This document shows positions 1 through 13,700 of a DNA stretch of 64,000 nt, in pieces. The notes below the pieces were generated by a model that was not told where the DNA came from, made no database searches, and worked only from the letters and a program-made list of their open reading frames with translations. Made by a program: the position numbers and the translations under genes. Numbering within the stretch: position 1 is the first letter of the stretch; every line of letters starts with the position of its first letter. Origin of the DNA: Oreocharis arfaki (taxonomy: Eukaryota > Chordata > Aves > Passeriformes > Paramythiidae); assembly GCA_013398015.1 (NCBI GenBank), contig VZRR01013897.1:100589-164588 (forward strand), in the 5' to 3' direction.

Positions 1-1672
1 TAGCCCTGCTGCTAGGGGCTAGCCCTGCTAAAAAGTGCTGCAGGGGTTCTCCAAGAAGTCTGGAATATTTTCACCAGTTGCTTCTGGTAAATATGAAGAC
101 ATAGTCTGCATATATAGCATATAGTGCAGACATTTCTAATTCTTTTGTATGTTTTTAATAGTTTTACATGATTTATGGTAATAGAGTACTAAGTCAGGAA
201 TGCAAAAGTAGATTTGAAAAAAAACCCAACTGGTGTGTTAGAGAATTTAGGTTTAAATTAGGTTTGTATGGCCTGGATAAAACACACAAATTAAGAAACT
301 TGGCACTGCTAGGGCATGGATCTGTATTTCAGAATCTTAAAGCTCTCAAACAAAGGTAACTTGCCAAGATTCAGTTAAAGGTAGATTGCACAGTGTAGAA
401 TAAAAGCATCCTCTTTAGAATCAATTTGTTGCCCATAAAATGCATACATCTGAATTCAATCTGAATCTGAATTTGGTGTTCAAATGCATTGTTAATACTT
501 AAGGTGTTCTGATTTTTTATGATGTCTTTAAGTTCTTCTTATTTTTCCCTTCTTACGCTGCCTTTGGAGTTTTTATTTTGTTTTACTACACTTCAAAAAT
601 ATTTGGCAGGAGGCAATTTAGTGTCCTACTGAATTTATAGTACTTCTTGGAGGAGAAAGATGCAATGTTTCAGACGGAGAAGGGTCAAAGTTTTGGACCT
701 GCACTGAAGACTGTGTGTTTAGGAATAATGGTTTTATTGTAGTTTTTGCTTGTTAAAGAAACTGTAACCAAATTAACTTTTCCAATTAATTGGGCTGAAA
801 TAAAGTATTTGCTGTAAAATAGCTTGGATTATGTATATTTTGCTTAAGATTTTCATGTATGTACAGTATTGGCTTTTATGCCCTTAATTCAAAATCAGTA
901 TTTCTGGTTTTCATTTTTGCTTGAAGTGGATTGTTAGAAGTATTAAATATTTTCTAGGTTTTCTTTCATTACTATTGGTGCTGCAGTTTGCATGAGCTAA
1001 TGTGATACATGTTTGCTCTCTTCTAACTTTATCATAGAGTCAGTCATTGGTTTTTAAATTTAGCCTAATATGCAGCCTCAATAATTGGGTTACACCCCGG
1101 GTGGAGGCTCTCTGTGTCTCTCTGTTCCCAAGTCAGAGGAGTAGGATGGTTGCTTTTTTCAGCAGACTTTTCTACTGAGGATGAGGAACTACTAGTCATT
1201 AGCATGATTCACTAACAATTCCTTTCTTCTTTTTCCTCTTCTTCAGCCCACAAAAATTACTCAGATTACAAAGCACATCAGCTAAATTCTTTAGAATTGT
1301 ATAATGATTTTTTAAATTCCTAGTCCTATTCCTCTAAAAAGTGAAATCTAATTCTGCAAGAGGCTTCTCTGCTATGTATCTGTGACTGATTATACTTGTT
1401 ATTGAATCACTTGAAGTTTTTGTTTGCCTGGTCCTCCTCCTTTAATCAAATGCATACACCTTCCTCATATTCTGTCTTCAAGAGGTCATTTCCACAGGAC
1501 TTTGGAATTTGGTATTCCTTTCGGTGCCACATAGTGAGAAGGAGAAGGGGAAGACCTCTTCTGCCCTGTAAGAACAGTATTGTGAAATTTTTCTGCCCTT
1601 CACAGCTGTTTCAACAAAGTTTTAATTGGCCCTTTTCTTTCCGTCTATAATAATTGTTTTCTTTATATACAG
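1..1672 (+). other. SCLT1: SCLT1 intron (partial), no exon recognised
   Basis: AT-rich sequence upstream of the first recognised exon. No open segment with coiled-coil composition flanked by AG and GT was found. It ends in a pyrimidine-rich tract and AG at 1671-1672. The first exon needs two codon bases from an exon further left. Confidence 0.55.
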
Positions 1673-1763
1673 GCAAGCCAAAATAGATGGGCAGGCAGCA
1701 AATGCAAAGCTTGAAGAAATGACAACATTGAAAGAGAAGCTTCAGAGCCAATTGGACAGAAAG
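1673..1763 (+). CDS. SCLT1: SCLT1 coding exon (first in window)
   Basis: 91 nt: one base completing a codon, then 30 codons beginning QAKIDGQAANAKLEEMTTLK. Acceptor AG at 1671-1672, donor GT at 1764. Coiled-coil composition. Confidence 0.88.
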
Positions 1764-4700
1764 GTATTCTAGAGAAAGGAATAATTTCTCTTGCAATTGA
1801 ATGGACAGTCATTTTCTGAATGCTGAGGTTAAATTAACTGCAAGTCATTATCTAGCTTGTTTTATGTGAGTATATCTTTATTTTGTTCAGGGAAGCTCAG
1901 ATCACGTCTGGATAATACTTTTATTCTTTCCAGGAAGAAGACAGGATATCTGCCCAGGAGAGAGAAACAGCATCTGACAAACGCTTGCAGCAAATGCAGT
2001 CTAGTATAAAACAATTAGAAATAAGGTAAAGAGAGCTCATTGTGTGTTACCAACCAACAGGATACATGCAAAAAGTATGCCTTGGCTCTGCAAAAATGGA
2101 GGGGTTGTCTGCCTTTGTATGTGTTTATGGCAAACATGCTAGGAAGTAACAAAGAGATGTTTTTGACAATCCCTCTGAGGCTCTCTTGTCCTTTCCCATG
2201 CCTGCCAATACTGACAATCATAGTTAAACAGTAAGAATTCCTGAGCTGTTGTGAAATTACTAGTGGTTTTCTTTCTCTAATACTATAGCTGCAACTTCAT
2301 TGCCCGCATCCAATTATTCCGTTTCCTCCACAGAGGAAAACTTTATTTCTTCTGGGGCTGTTCTATTCTGGTTTAATATAGAACATTTTCAGTGATACAT
2401 CCCAGGATATCACTGGGATTCTCCTAAGGATCTTCTGAGATTAGATATCTGAGTTAACTCCTTTAATTCTGTTTCCTTCTAGGACTTGATTAATCATCAA
2501 ACTCAAAATACTCTGTCCAAAAACAAGCAGAAAACAATGCAATTTGGGCAATTTATGAACAGATACTTCCTAATAGCTCAGTTTGAATGGATCAGTGTCT
2601 TAATTAACCATCACATTGTTAAATTTCTACTGTCTTGTAGATTGTGTGTTACTGTTCAAGATGCTGAACGGCTGAGAACAGAAAGAGTAGCCCTGGAGGA
2701 ACAGATCAGAGAGCTGCAGGCCAAGTCTGCCAGTCTAGAAAGTGAGAGGTATGATGCTGTTGTGAAAGTCCAAGATTGCATACAGCTCTTGGAAGAAGCT
2801 AACCTGGAAAAAAGTCAGGTAAGTCATTGGATAAGGGTATTTCCTGGAAATTAGGATGTTTAGGATACACAAGATAGCTTCTTTTATGTCTGTTGTGCTA
2901 AAATTAGTCATGCGTAGAGAGCAAACTGAGATGTGACCACACATCACTCAGACTTGTCATATAGTATAAACTTCAAAGCATATGTTGAGTGCCTGGACAA
3001 AGGTGATCTGAGGGATAGCACTGTACCTAAACATGACTCTTCCAAAGTTTTTGACAAGAGTTCAGAGTTTCTTACCAAATACTTACAAACAAATTCGTGG
3101 CATCAGAATAAAAAGGTTCTGTTGTGAATTTCTAACTGTTTCTGACAAGATGTAGGAAACAAGCAAAGTGCAGAGTCCTCAACAAAGAAATCTAGACATG
3201 TGGAGAGGCCTTAAAAGAAACTTTTATGTACAATGTGTTATTAAACTATCATAGAGTAATGTTTATGCCAAAAATACAGATATAAAAATATGGCTCAAGG
3301 AGCCAAAACAAAGCAGACACTTCTTAATTTACTGCTCTGGCTAAAACATCCTGAATTCTTCAAACTGGAAGGAAAATTTATTGAACAGAAGAAAAAAATG
3401 CACGTTAATATACGTATATGTTAACAGTGTGCGTTTTAAATTGTTTTCTCCCTGCTCTGTAGAAGATTGAGGTGAAAATTACAATAACACTTCTTCTGTT
3501 AACATTATAAAGAGCACAAAGCTAAGCTTACAAACAGGTATCTGAAGAATTTTAAGAGTAGTTTGAGTAACAAAAAACAAAGTTGAATTGTATGGGAGCG
3601 GTAAAAGAGAGCATGGCCAATGAAGTGGCGTGTTATTGCCTGGAGTGAGTAACCTTCCACAGGCTTGGTTTATTTCATTCCTTAGAGACTTTTTTATTTC
3701 TTTCTCCCTTTATGCATATACATGTTCTCTGTGTGCCCCTTAGGATTCTTGGTAGGTGAGATCAAAAATCCTGTATTCTGTAATCTTTTCTCCTGTTACA
3801 CTGTAACATCAGTAGCTTTTTCACATCCCCCAGAGGAAGGGTTCCTCGCTACACTTTTTTCTGTAATTGTCACGATTCGCTGTTACCCAACATGAGTGTC
3901 TGCATGCATGTTCCTTAGCTACTTAAAAATTTTTATTCCTTTACTTTTAGTTTTCTGAGAGATGAGTAGTTTAATATAAAATGCTTGGCCATATTTAGGA
4001 GTGTGTGTGTCTAAAGGTATTCAGTTTCCTAAGAGAGACCTTTTTTATTACAGATCCTGGCCCCAGATAGAACACTGGAGAGTAGCTTTGCCTTTTGCTC
4101 TGGGTTCCTGTGCTTTCTTCTGTATAATTCTATACTCAGCCAAGATCTCCAAGTCCCAATAGAAGAAGGCATCTACTGACACTAACTCTTTGTGTGGTTC
4201 TGATTTACAAGAATGTGCATATAGTGCAGCAGGTTTTCACTGTTGTTTTCTTGTTGAGTCTCTGTCAGCTACTGCAAAGTAAAAAGGAAAAAATGGTGTC
4301 TTGAGCAGTGGCTGTGTGAGGGTTTTTCTCTTGGTGCTCTTAGTGTCCCGCTGAAATGTCAGCCATATTTCATTTCGTTATTTTTCATCTAGGCACTCTT
4401 TGAGGAGAAACAAAAGGAAGAAGAAATCAAAAAACTGAAGGATGAAATGTCTCAACTTGCAGAAAGCACTGCTGCAAGAATTAGAAAGGAAGTAAGTTAT
4501 GATATTTAGAAACAATAGGAAGATTTTTTTGTTTTCCTCGGAGTAAAAAGCTACTACTGGTACATGGTCATCATGACTCTTGTCATGATGATATAAGACT
4601 GACAAGAGTTTGGATGATATAAGTTGCAAAGCAGTCTGCTGATAGCACCATACTCTTCAGCTTTTATTGTCTAGGCATGTATCCTAAACAAGAACCAAAA

Positions 4701-7700
4701 CTGTTGATGTCTCTGCAGACACTGGTATGGAGAAGGCTGCACTGTGAAGATGTGAATGACACTTGTTATGGTGTCTTCATCTGGGCTTTTTTTTCTCCTA
4801 ATCACCCTCAGTTAAAGCAGTATGGGTGGATAATAATCATCATTCTTCTAATTTTATGTCATAAAATTTGTCAGTTATTGCAGTCCCAGATATTTTCGTG
4901 CTTTATATACATGCACCACATATAGACTAGGTATATATATATAGATATATGTCTATATATGTGTCAAAAACAAGATGGAAAAGTAGTTTGTGGGACTAAT
5001 TTTGTAGTTTTGTTTTGGTTTTGGTCACAGGTAGACACTGCAAAGAAGCAATGCAACATGCAGGTTTCTCGGCTAACAGAAGAAGTTTCAGCTCTTCAGA
5101 TGGTATGGAGTTGTCTGATGAAAATATTTTCAGTAGCAAAACATTTGAGACTTCTAGGTTTTGCTGATCAGATACTTCCACTAGAATTTAGTATTTTAGG
5201 TCAGCTAACATGTGATGGATGAGTAATTGTGTAGGACATTCCTGTCTTACTGCACAGCACGTTACATGCTGCATGTCTCGAGAGATGAGTTCACAGGCAT
5301 TTTGACAGTGAGGTCAGTGCTCTAGAAAATATTTCCCATGTGGTGGCATTTCTTAAGTATCGCTGTTTCTTTCAGAGGTACACTAAACTCAGTCTTCCAT
5401 GCTTATCTGTAGTTGTGTGTGTAGAAACGAAATATATGAAAGCTGATAAACTATCCTGAGAGTCTATGAATCACAGTCATCATATTTTTGAATGAACCAG
5501 GAACTTGTCAAAAAATTATGCAGGTGACCACAAGAGTTCAGTCCTTATGCACCTATTTATGCGTTAATATTTTTTTTAAAGTTTCATTTTACATGTCTTA
5601 GTCTGTATATTGAATGATCCTATAGAGAAAATAATGAGCAGGTGAATATAATCAAATGCACCCATGGCAGCAGCAAGAACTGCATTTACACTGGGCAGGG
5701 TTTGGCTTCAGCACTTCTTGTATTTTTATTTTGATTTATTAAATGTTATTTTAAAATGGCTTTTTTAAAAAGGAATGTGGAGAAAAACAGAGTCAAATTG
5801 AACGAGCCATTAGAGAAAAGAGAGCAGTGGAAGGAGAACTTGAAAAGGTAAGGGAACTGTTTGTGTTTTTACGTCACATTTAGGATCTCATTTCAGAAGG
5901 AAAAAGTACATAGATTTTTCCCATTTTTCATGTGTTTCTCTCTTAACTTTTCTTATTTTATTTTTTGAGTAGATTTTCTTAATTGTCAATTTTCATATGT
6001 TTACTTTAAGGTTATTTGGTTGGGTTTTTTTTTTTAATCCAGAAGGTTTTTTAAAGCTGCAACACCAAACTGAAAAAGAAAGTTCTGTGAAATGTAAAAA
6101 GTAAAAGAAGGATGTTCAACATAATCCAAAAGAATGCTGGTACATATTCCAGTTAAGATCAATAGACAGAAAACGAAATAATCAGATCTTTGGAAACTTT
6201 TTTTTTCAAGTAGCAGTGACAATGATAGAAATCCAGTTTTATTTTAAATCATGGGAAAATAGAATGCAATGAGGAGTAAACTTACATGAAAGTTTACTCT
6301 TCAGATTTACAGGGAACACAGAGCGCATGAATCCAACAGTAGACAGCTCGAGCAGCTGCATCAGAAATATTTACTTGCAGAAGCTGCCAAAGATGACCTT
6401 CAGCTGAGTCTGCAGATGATACAAAATAAACTGAAACAACTGGAGATGAAGTAAGTGATGTTACAGATGTTTACAGAAGTAAGAAGAGAAAGCAGTGGAA
6501 ATTATTTCAGACTATTTAAATTGTTGAATGTGTGTTAGGGCTTTGTCAAATCTTTTTATTCAGTAGCAGACATAGTTTCAAGATACCATAATTTTGAAAC
6601 CAAGATTGATTTTCTCAATTCCATCATGATAAAACTCTTTGCTGATTTGTGCATAGCTCTCAGTCTGTATCTTTTGTCCTCTGGTTCAGGAGTTGTTCAG
6701 TTCCTCAGCTGCAGCCAGACTTTCTTTCTCTTTTAGCTCTGAGGAAGAGAAATCTCGTTGCCAGGAAGTTATCTCTAAATTGCAAAGCACTCTGGATTCA
6801 GAAAGAGAAAAGAGTGCCTTTGTCAGTGAACAAAGACTCAAACTTCAGCAAGAGAATGAACAATTGCAAAACGAAATGGAAGGTTTGAGGAAACAGGCAG
6901 TAGAGGCTCAACAAAGAGCTAAAATAAAGGTATGTTTTGTATATATATTTTTTTGTAATTTAAGACCGATATTTGCTTAATAAGGCAGCAGTTCTAAGAA
7001 AAAAGCATTAAATGTTTAAATTAAGATTGAGAGTTTCAATGATGCTTCCTAGTTGCTGCTTAAAAGTAATTTTATTGTCGCATTGTGTGTCCTCAGAATC
7101 CATGGGGTAACTCAATCTCTGCTAATTAAATTGCATTTTAATGTGTATTAAAGTCTCCTTGATAAGAAGACCCCAAATGTTCTTTGCTTTAAATAAGATG
7201 AATAGATTAAATAATATTGCAATTCCCGATCTTCATTTATTTCTTTTCTCTAATGTGTTAGAAATCTTTGTCTGCCTTTCTGCCCAGGCTGTTCCTCTAC
7301 TTGTGTGTCCACCATGTTGTCAGGGTAGTGTGTAACTAATAAATAATTTAACAGTGTGGCTGTAAAACTTTGGCTCTTGTGTTTTCTGGACAGAGAAAAT
7401 TCTTCTCTGTGCTTAGCTGCAAACAAGATTATGAGCTGAAAGCTTGTTTGTTCTTTTTGAACATGGTCCATTAAATTCCCCTGAGCAGACTGCAAGTGGG
7501 ATAAGGAATCAATAGTAACCTCAGCAGATTCATGGTACCTGTGTCTTCTGGAGAGAGAAACAGCTTTGATCCTTGATGTGCTTTCTGAACATACAAAGCT
7601 GGTACTTCTCCCTCTGCAGGGTAAAGATACCCAAAAAGGGATCTAAGAATCTGGAGCAATGAAGACAACCTCAGTAAGCAGTTTTTCAAGGTGTGAGTGA

Positions 7701-10700
7701 GGACCATCTCAAATCTGGCTTCCACTTTGCACTACAAGATATAAAGCAAGCTGTCAAATTTACCAGGAAATCTTATCCATCTCGAGAACCCTTTGCTTAA
7801 ACAAAGGATCTGGATCTTGTAACACATAGGTAGTGGATGTGAAGCATAGAAAGCATGTACTAAATCTTTGTGTGTCTCATTTTTAATCAGACAGGCTTCC
7901 ATTATAGTCTCAGATAAGATTCACTGCTTGATTTCATTTCCCTCTGATGTACCAAGGATTTCAGATGCAGTTAAGAAACTCCTAACACATTTAGCTAGAT
8001 GAAAAAGGAAGAATGTGTTTCTGTGGAGAAAACACCAGGGAGAAGAATAAAGATTACTTACAAAAATAAGCATACACAGCTCATTATCCTTTATTGTCAG
8101 TTGTACTATTTGCTTAAATTGGCTTTGGGAACACGTATCTCTGAGTATATAATTAGAAGTGTAATTATTGTATGTTACATGCTTTCAACAAATGTTTATA
8201 AATTTAACTCGGGTGTTGTAAAACGACTGGAAAAAAAAACGGTAAAAAGTGAGAGATGGAGAGATTTAATTGTACTGGATTTGTGGTGTTTTTTCAGATA
8301 AGCACAATGGAGCACGAGCACGCAGTGAAAGAGCATGGGTATGAAGCTCGACTCAAGGAGATGGAGGACACCAGTCACAAGTCCACTGCCGACCTCAGAC
8401 GTCTCTTAGTAGCTCAGCAAAAAGCAACCAACCGGTGGAAAGAAGAAACAAAAAACCTCACTGAAACTACAGAAGCCAGGATCAGTAATCTGAAGTAAGT
8501 GCAGTTTTGTCCCCCTTCTGCAAAGTGTGTTTCAGATACTGTTTGGTGTATGGCAGTAGACCTGTGGTGAAAAACCACAAAGAGCAAACCATCCAGAATC
8601 AAAGATGTGCCTGCAGCCAAATGAAGAAGAATGATCTAAACAGAACTTTTGATGCTCTCTGTGAAGTTAGCACTGAAGTAAAACTTTCACTGTTTCATTA
8701 TCTTGTTGATGGTTTTGTAATGACAAAAGGTAAATGGAATATATTACTTTTGGCTTTCTCTTTCAAGATACAGCATGCTCAATTTAGACAATTTTAGCTT
8801 TGGATTATGAGAACTTCTATACCTTTTCAGAAAAGCCGTAACATCCTTGTAGAGTGAGTCTCCAGACTTCTAAAATAAACTGGACAAAAAACTCTTGGAA
8901 TGTACCTTTCATGTTCTCTTCTGAGCTGTTGCTGTCATAAATGAAGATAAAAAGGGGTTGTGTGATTGTCCTAAGAAAAAATACAGTATAAATTTTACTT
9001 CTCTCTTAATTCATCCATGTTTCTAGGCTGATACTTGTACTTGCAGCACAGAATATAAGATTATTTTTCAGCTTCACAGGTTTGCCCTGTGCTTTATTTC
9101 ATTTCTAGGCTCAGGAAACTTTTTCAGCCCAAGTTTAATTGAGCTGTCTCTAGTAATTTGAGATGAAATTAGCCTGGTAGTTTTACAGAACTGCATAGAA
9201 ATGTATGTCCTCAAGATCTCTTCCTCTTCAAAATTGGTTGAAAATTGGAGGAGGTTGACACACTGGTCCACAGAAATTGCTAAACCAGCAAGCCTGATTT
9301 CATAAGTCTCATTTCTTTAAAATTAAAGTGGTTAGAAAGGAATACAACATTGTATTATCTTTCAGTGGGTTTGAGAACAAAAATTCAGGGCATGCAGCTC
9401 TGTTAAACTGATACATTTGAAGCAAGCCTTTAATCACTTTAATCACTTTAAGTGATGCACTCATGTGGTTCTTTGCTCAGACTGATTGTAGAATTTGCTT
9501 TACTATCATGTTAACATTGAAGAAAGACTTTTCCCTATTACAACTGGGAACCTGTGAATTCTAGCTGTCATTTCCTTCAGAGTAGTCTTGGGGTTTTTTC
9601 ATGTTTTATTATTAATGTAATGCTTTACATATTCTCAGCTTCAATCGTATTTCCAGTATCCCATGCAATTTTTGGAGTTACAGTTTCTGAAGCATAGCTT
9701 GGCATTTCTTGGCTGTCAGAACTCCTTGGTGTGCTGGTGTGAGTGGAATTAGAACCCAAATCTCTCAACACAAGCCAGGAAAATCTACCCTGCCACTACT
9801 CTTAACCTGGATATCCATCTTTGCAGTGAAGAATGTGCTCATCTTTACCTCCCCTACGTAAACAGTTACAGGGGTTTCTTGCCTTATCTGTTCAGATACA
9901 GGCTGGCTTTACTTTCCCTTAAAATATACTGCATTTTGCAGAGATTATTATTAAACAGTTCTTTTAAAAAGGAAAAAGTCTCTCTCAGAAGACATCAGTA
10001 TTGAGCATTTTTGTGAGACACTGGGAGCTGTGCTGATTCACTGACAGTTTTTGTGGTGTAGCTTCACTGTATGTAATTATCTGGCTCTTGCTGATACTTT
10101 TTTAGCATCTTTTGTAAATGCAGTGACTGGAGAAGAAAATTATTTTGCAGTGTTCCATGCTAAGGTAAATTTTACCTCTTAACCTTGTAGCTTATTTTCT
10201 GTAAATCGAAATGCAAAACTCACAGCTGAGCATCTAGGTTCATCACTAGATCCTGGATGTGGTTCAGCAAGTTCCAATTAAAAGGGAAAAATTGCAGACT
10301 TCCAAAATAATTAAAATTGCCTGTGAAACAGCTGTTTTCCTTCTAAAACCTTTGCTGTTCAGTGTTAAAATGTTTTTACAGCAGACCAAAAGATTTAGAC
10401 CTTATTTATCTGCAGCAAAATGCTGACATAGAAAATACAAGGGAGTCTGCTTTCTGAACCTGGATGAAAAATGGGTAGTAAATTTTGAAAATGTACCTAT
10501 TTATGTGACTTCAGTAGATATTTTGGTGCAAGTCTAAAAGCTAAGTCCGTTGCTTTATGATATGATTTGGTGTGTTGTGCTTTTTCATCCTGTATAAGCT
10601 AGAAATAGAAGTCTTTATCAGGCATTTGCTCTACCTGGCAAGGAAGCTGGCTATAGAGACAGGAAGGCTGTCATTTAGACTGACATCAGGAATTTCATAT

Positions 10701-13700
10701 TAAATCTGTGCAGTGATGCTTTGATATCATGGTGACAAGTAGTATAACTGAACCTTATCAGTATTACCTGGAAATTTTAAAACCAGCTTATTTTTCACCT
10801 TATATGCATTACCAGACACCCAGTGACGTAGTGCAGAATGCAGTTGGTATGAAAATTAGCTCCTGAATTTACATTGTAGTAGTTGTTCAGCACGGAAGTC
10901 CTTGCTCATACTATAAATGAATAATTATCGTATTTATTTTCATCTAGCACAATAACATTTTGAGTGCAAGTACAGACCAGCAAATCACTTCTTGCTGTGT
11001 TGGGAACTAAAATCAAGTTGCTGATAATTTAAAAAGCAGAATAATTTTGCAGCAAATGCATTTATCAGGGAAATTTCAGTTAGAACACAAAATAACGGAC
11101 TGATACTGGTAATAGATTAATTAATCTATTGTTAATTAAAGGCTCTGTTTGAAAGGTCTCTTGAGGCTAATGCAGGAAATGTTCTCACCAGTCCTCATGG
11201 TGGGGTCCAAAAGAAAGGAGGATTCATGTAAATATGTGAGCAAATGCAGAGGTTGTGTTGATGACATGTAGCAGAATTTAATTTTTTAACAAAAACACAG
11301 TTTTTAACAAGAATCATTACTCTTGCAGCATACTAATGTGTTTTATAGCTGAGTGGCTTTTTAGGAAGTTATAAACTTCCTAACCAAGTCCTATCCATGT
11401 ATATGGGGGAGGAATTTTAGATTGCATTTCACCAGGTGGTTGCTGTTAGTGCAGCTCTTGTAAACACTGACTCAGTGTCCCATTTGTTAGTGTAGGTGTT
11501 TCCCATTCCTTTGCCTTAAAGTCATGATGATTTTCCAGTTCTGTCCTCATTGCTTTCATTTTCCATGTGAAGGTGCCTGAAACACTTTGGCTTCTTTATT
11601 AAACTTAGCAGCAGCAGCTGCTAACTTTTCTGTATTCTGTGTTGCTCATTTGTCATGTTCTAAGTCTTGTTAAATAAGCAGTGTTTTGTTGGTGAGCTGT
11701 AATCCATATGCACGAAGGAAGCATTAAATAATTCTAAGGAATGGAGCAACATCAGTGAATGTTAGGGGGTTTTTGATCTGAAAAAAAATCAAGAAGTAAA
11801 AGCAAATTTTGCAACCTGCAATTTTAGATCATGTAATGTGAATCACATAAGGATCTAGTAGATCAGTGGAAAACCTGTAGATAGAAGTGTTGATAAGTAA
11901 ATTGATACTTCCAGGCTTCATTGAAAATTATTCTGTGCTTTTCTGGACCTTTGGATCTCATTCAAGTTAAACATGTAACTGTTGCTGATAAAACTGAACT
12001 TGGAATTCAGAACCAGTGCTGAAACAGGAGGCAGTGCATTGAATACTGGTAAACTAAATTGCACCATTTTTTTCATACAAATATATTACAGCTTTCATTT
12101 ATGAGAAAAGCTTTCTTCCCTCTAAGCATCCTAAGATGCTGTGTGCATCTAAAGGAGAATTTATTGGTAATAAACCTCATCTTCACCTTGCAGAAGGGCA
12201 AGGAGCTGGTGTTGCTTCACTATCCTTGTGCCAGTCAACCCTGAAGGTAACTAAGAAGGTCAGTGCTCCTTGTGACATGGGTCATCATTCCAAATAAAAC
12301 CTTTGCTCTTGGCAGCCTGGCTAACAACTCCCTGCTAAGTTTATTCCCTTTATTCCCATAGTGTCTACTCTGGCAGAGTCAGAAACCAAACTGCTCTGAC
12401 CTCTGATTGCATGCATTTTAAATGTGCCTTGAGTTCTAATGATGTGTGCTGAAGTGAATTTAGACAGCAATTTTTTTCAATTATAAAATAGTAGTAAAAT
12501 AGTACAAAAGGAGCGATCAGTGTTAAAAGTTGTAAAAAAAAAGGAGTCTTTCACATTTTTTATAGGGGTTTAATTGGAAAACAGAAGTATAGAAATTTTA
12601 TAAAACTATCAAACATTTCAAAATGTAATTTCTTTCATAACACAAAAAGAGCTTTTAAGTCTTGGTGTATAACTTAAGTATTTCATGTTCATTAGTTTAA
12701 CTGATACTTGAGTTACTATTTGATTTTGCCCCCTCCTGCTGTATATCTGGAATGTTGTCCAAGTAATCTAAATCAGCAAATCAGAATTAGACTTAATGTT
12801 GAAAAAGCTATTTTGATCTTCGGTGTCACTTCTCCACGAATGGGTGTAGAATTTGATGAGAACTAAAAGCAATCCATGTTGCTGCTGTTGCTGATCTACG
12901 CGGTGTAGAGCTTCCAGTTGTAAAGTTGTAGGCTCTAAGATCGCTGTCAGTATGAATGTCCTAAAAATTTAAGGTGATCTGCCTTTGACAGCCATGGTAA
13001 AAAAATCAGTATGAAGTGCTTCCAGCTTTTTACTTTTCTTGTCTTCATTTGAAAGAATTTACTTTTGAAAGAAGTGAGGAAAGCATGCACAAGTTTTCAA
13101 AGGCTCTTGCTTTCGCTGGAGCACTGTAACCCACAAGAATGGTTCCTCTGGCCACTTTTGGGGGAAGAGGCTGGCTGAGACCTTACAGCATCAATGCAAA
13201 GCTCTGTAGTTCTTCAGCTGAGAAGAATAAATGACAGCAGATAGAAAGCAGAATCAGCAATACCAAAGGAATGTTCAGGAAGTTTGTGAATTGGAAGGAA
13301 ACAATCTTCAGTAACAACAGAACAGAGGATAGAATGAGAAGGGGTGAGAGAGAGTTCTGACAACAGAATTCAGGCAAAAACAGATTAACTCAATCTGCCA
13401 GCATTTAATCAAAGAAAATGAAGTGACAGACTGTATGCAAGTTTTAAAAGTAAGGGTAGATGATTCATTTGTTTTGTAAAGTCCACCTTTACAGGTCTGT
13501 AGATAAGGGCACATACAAAAGATGGTTAATCCCATCTCATTGGCATATCAGTATTTTTTTGTAGATTTTTGTGTCCTTACCCTGAGAAGGAAGAGTTGGG
13601 GTAAATAGAGAATTTTGCAGGTAAGCAGATAAACCCTTACCAGACTCTGCACCAGTGGCCAACACCAAGAGCTTATTTTTGTTGAACATGATTCTGGTCG

